Assembly: GCA_002492335.1 (NCBI GenBank)
Contig: DKYD01000092.1
Location: 1-5,536, forward strand
Direction of reading: 5' to 3'
Length of the DNA stretch: 5,536 nucleotides
Origin: Lachnospiraceae bacterium UBA7109
GTDB lineage: Bacteria; Bacillota; Clostridia; Lachnospirales; Lachnospiraceae
Positions within the stretch are counted from its first letter, which is position 1. Each line of letters begins with the position of its first letter. Below the pieces are notes generated by a model. It was not told the origin of the DNA. It saw only the letters and a list, made by a program, of their open reading frames with translations, and did not search any database. Position numbers and translations under genes: made by a program. This document shows positions 4,901 through 5,536 of the stretch, one piece after another.

Positions 4901-5536
4901 ATGTATGAAAAGATTGATTTGGACAAGATAGATATAACTCAAAATCCGCCAACAGAAGAACCCGCACGCCAGTATTATTTTATGGCAAAGGCCAGAAAGT
5001 ATGTCAGGGCAAGATCGGAAGAATTGAACCGTCCTCTAACCTCGGTAGTCGTAACATTTGGGTGTCAGATGAACGCCCGTGATTCGGAAAAGCTTCGCGG
5101 CATTCTGGAGCAGATTGGATATGGGACAGCGTCAGAAGAGGAAGCGGATTTTGTTATTTATAATACTTGTACAGTCCGGGAAAATGCGAATACAAGAGTA
5201 TATGGAAGACTGGGTCAGTTAAAACCCAGAAAAAAGACGAACCCTGATATGATGATCGGACTCTGCGGGTGCATGATGCAGGAGCCTGAGGTTGTAGAGA
5301 AGCTAAAAAAAAGTTATCGGTTTGTTGATGTTATATTCGGCACCCATAATATCTATCAATTTGCCGAGCTGCTGGTTACCTGTTTTGAGTCCGGAAGAAC
5401 GGTGATTGATATCTGGAAGGATACCGATAAAATTGTGGAAAATCTTCCGAATAAACGTAAATATCCGTTTAAGTCCGGAGTAAATGTCATGTTCGGATGT
5501 AATAACTTCTGCAGTTATTGTATTGTTCCTTATGTA
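4901..5536 (+). CDS. miaB: tRNA methylthiotransferase MiaB, N-terminal part (partial)
   Basis: Translation from ATG 4901 stays open for 212 codons to the window edge. The product is the radical-SAM enzyme that adds a methylthio group to N6-isopentenyladenosine at position 37 of tRNAs reading UNN codons. The N-terminal methylthiotransferase domain shows its three cluster cysteines: VTFGCQMNARDSE (C55), NTCTVRENA (C90) and GLCGCMMQ (C124, with C122 beside it). The radical-SAM domain begins with MFGCNNFCSYCIVPYV, giving the CxxxCxxC set C200, C204 and C207. GCNNFCSYCIVPYV and the QMNARDSE block fit MiaB better than RimO or MtaB. About 48 residues precede the first conserved strand; such an extension is also present in Bacillus MiaB. 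GGGGA at 4889-4893 lies seven bases before the ATG. The TRAM domain is outside the window, so the integrity of the C-terminus is unknown. Confidence 0.95.
   Translation, partial: MYEKIDLDKIDITQNPPTEEPARQYYFMAKARKYVRARSEELNRPLTSVVVTFGCQMNARDSEKLRGILEQIGYGTASEEEADFVIYNTCTVRENANTRVYGRLGQLKPRKKTNPDMMIGLCGCMMQEPEVVEKLKKSYRFVDVIFGTHNIYQFAELLVTCFESGRTVIDIWKDTDKIVENLPNKRKYPFKSGVNVMFGCNNFCSYCIVPYV

Noticed and set aside
1..5536. CRISPR array, insertion sequence, phage attachment site, tRNA or riboswitch
   Set aside because: No repeated units, terminal inverted repeats with transposase, cloverleaf-like sequence or long structured leader was found; nearly all of the DNA is accounted for by ordinary genes.

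Overview
This window looks like an ordinary, gene-dense chromosomal stretch of a spore-forming Bacillota, most probably a Clostridia of the Lachnospiraceae type. The basis is the yqfD-phoH-ybeY order, the strong purine-rich Shine-Dalgarno sites, and the presence of DUF896, DUF4250 and a BofC-like protein. The family-level placement is inference; no rRNA or other phylogenetic marker is present.

Left block, + strand, 1-3328: the 3' end of a YqfD-like sporulation gene runs directly into phoH (PhoH-family ATPase). phoH overlaps ybeY (rRNA-maturation endoribonuclease) by four bases, and a 14-base gap leads to a 552-residue MOP-superfamily lipid-linked oligosaccharide flippase (SpoVB/YtgP-like). 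These genes have almost no intergenic space and no visible internal promoter or terminator, so they probably form one operon serving sporulation, RNA metabolism and envelope synthesis.

Middle, 3329-3923: a convergent junction holds an inverted repeat that could end the left operon. Next is one minus-strand gene (3406-3786) for a small membrane-anchored protein with a BofC C-terminal-like domain. A 137-base divergent intergenic region follows and carries a plausible sigma-A promoter for the right block.

Right block, + strand, 3924-5536: a 77-residue DUF896 (YnzC-like) protein; 5-formyltetrahydrofolate cyclo-ligase, whose start lies inside the DUF896 gene; a 58-residue DUF4250 protein; and the first 212 residues of MiaB, the tRNA methylthiotransferase, cut by the window edge just after its radical-SAM cysteines. 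Spacing is tight and each gene has its own ribosome binding site, so this again looks like one operon.

No mobile element, CRISPR array, RNA gene or obviously foreign segment was seen, and I found no convincing new system. The points most worth a second look are the nested DUF896/cyclo-ligase start with an A7 run in the overlap, the flippase placed directly after ybeY, the poorly characterised BofC-like and DUF4250 proteins, and a 19-codon reading frame overlapping the putative terminator.
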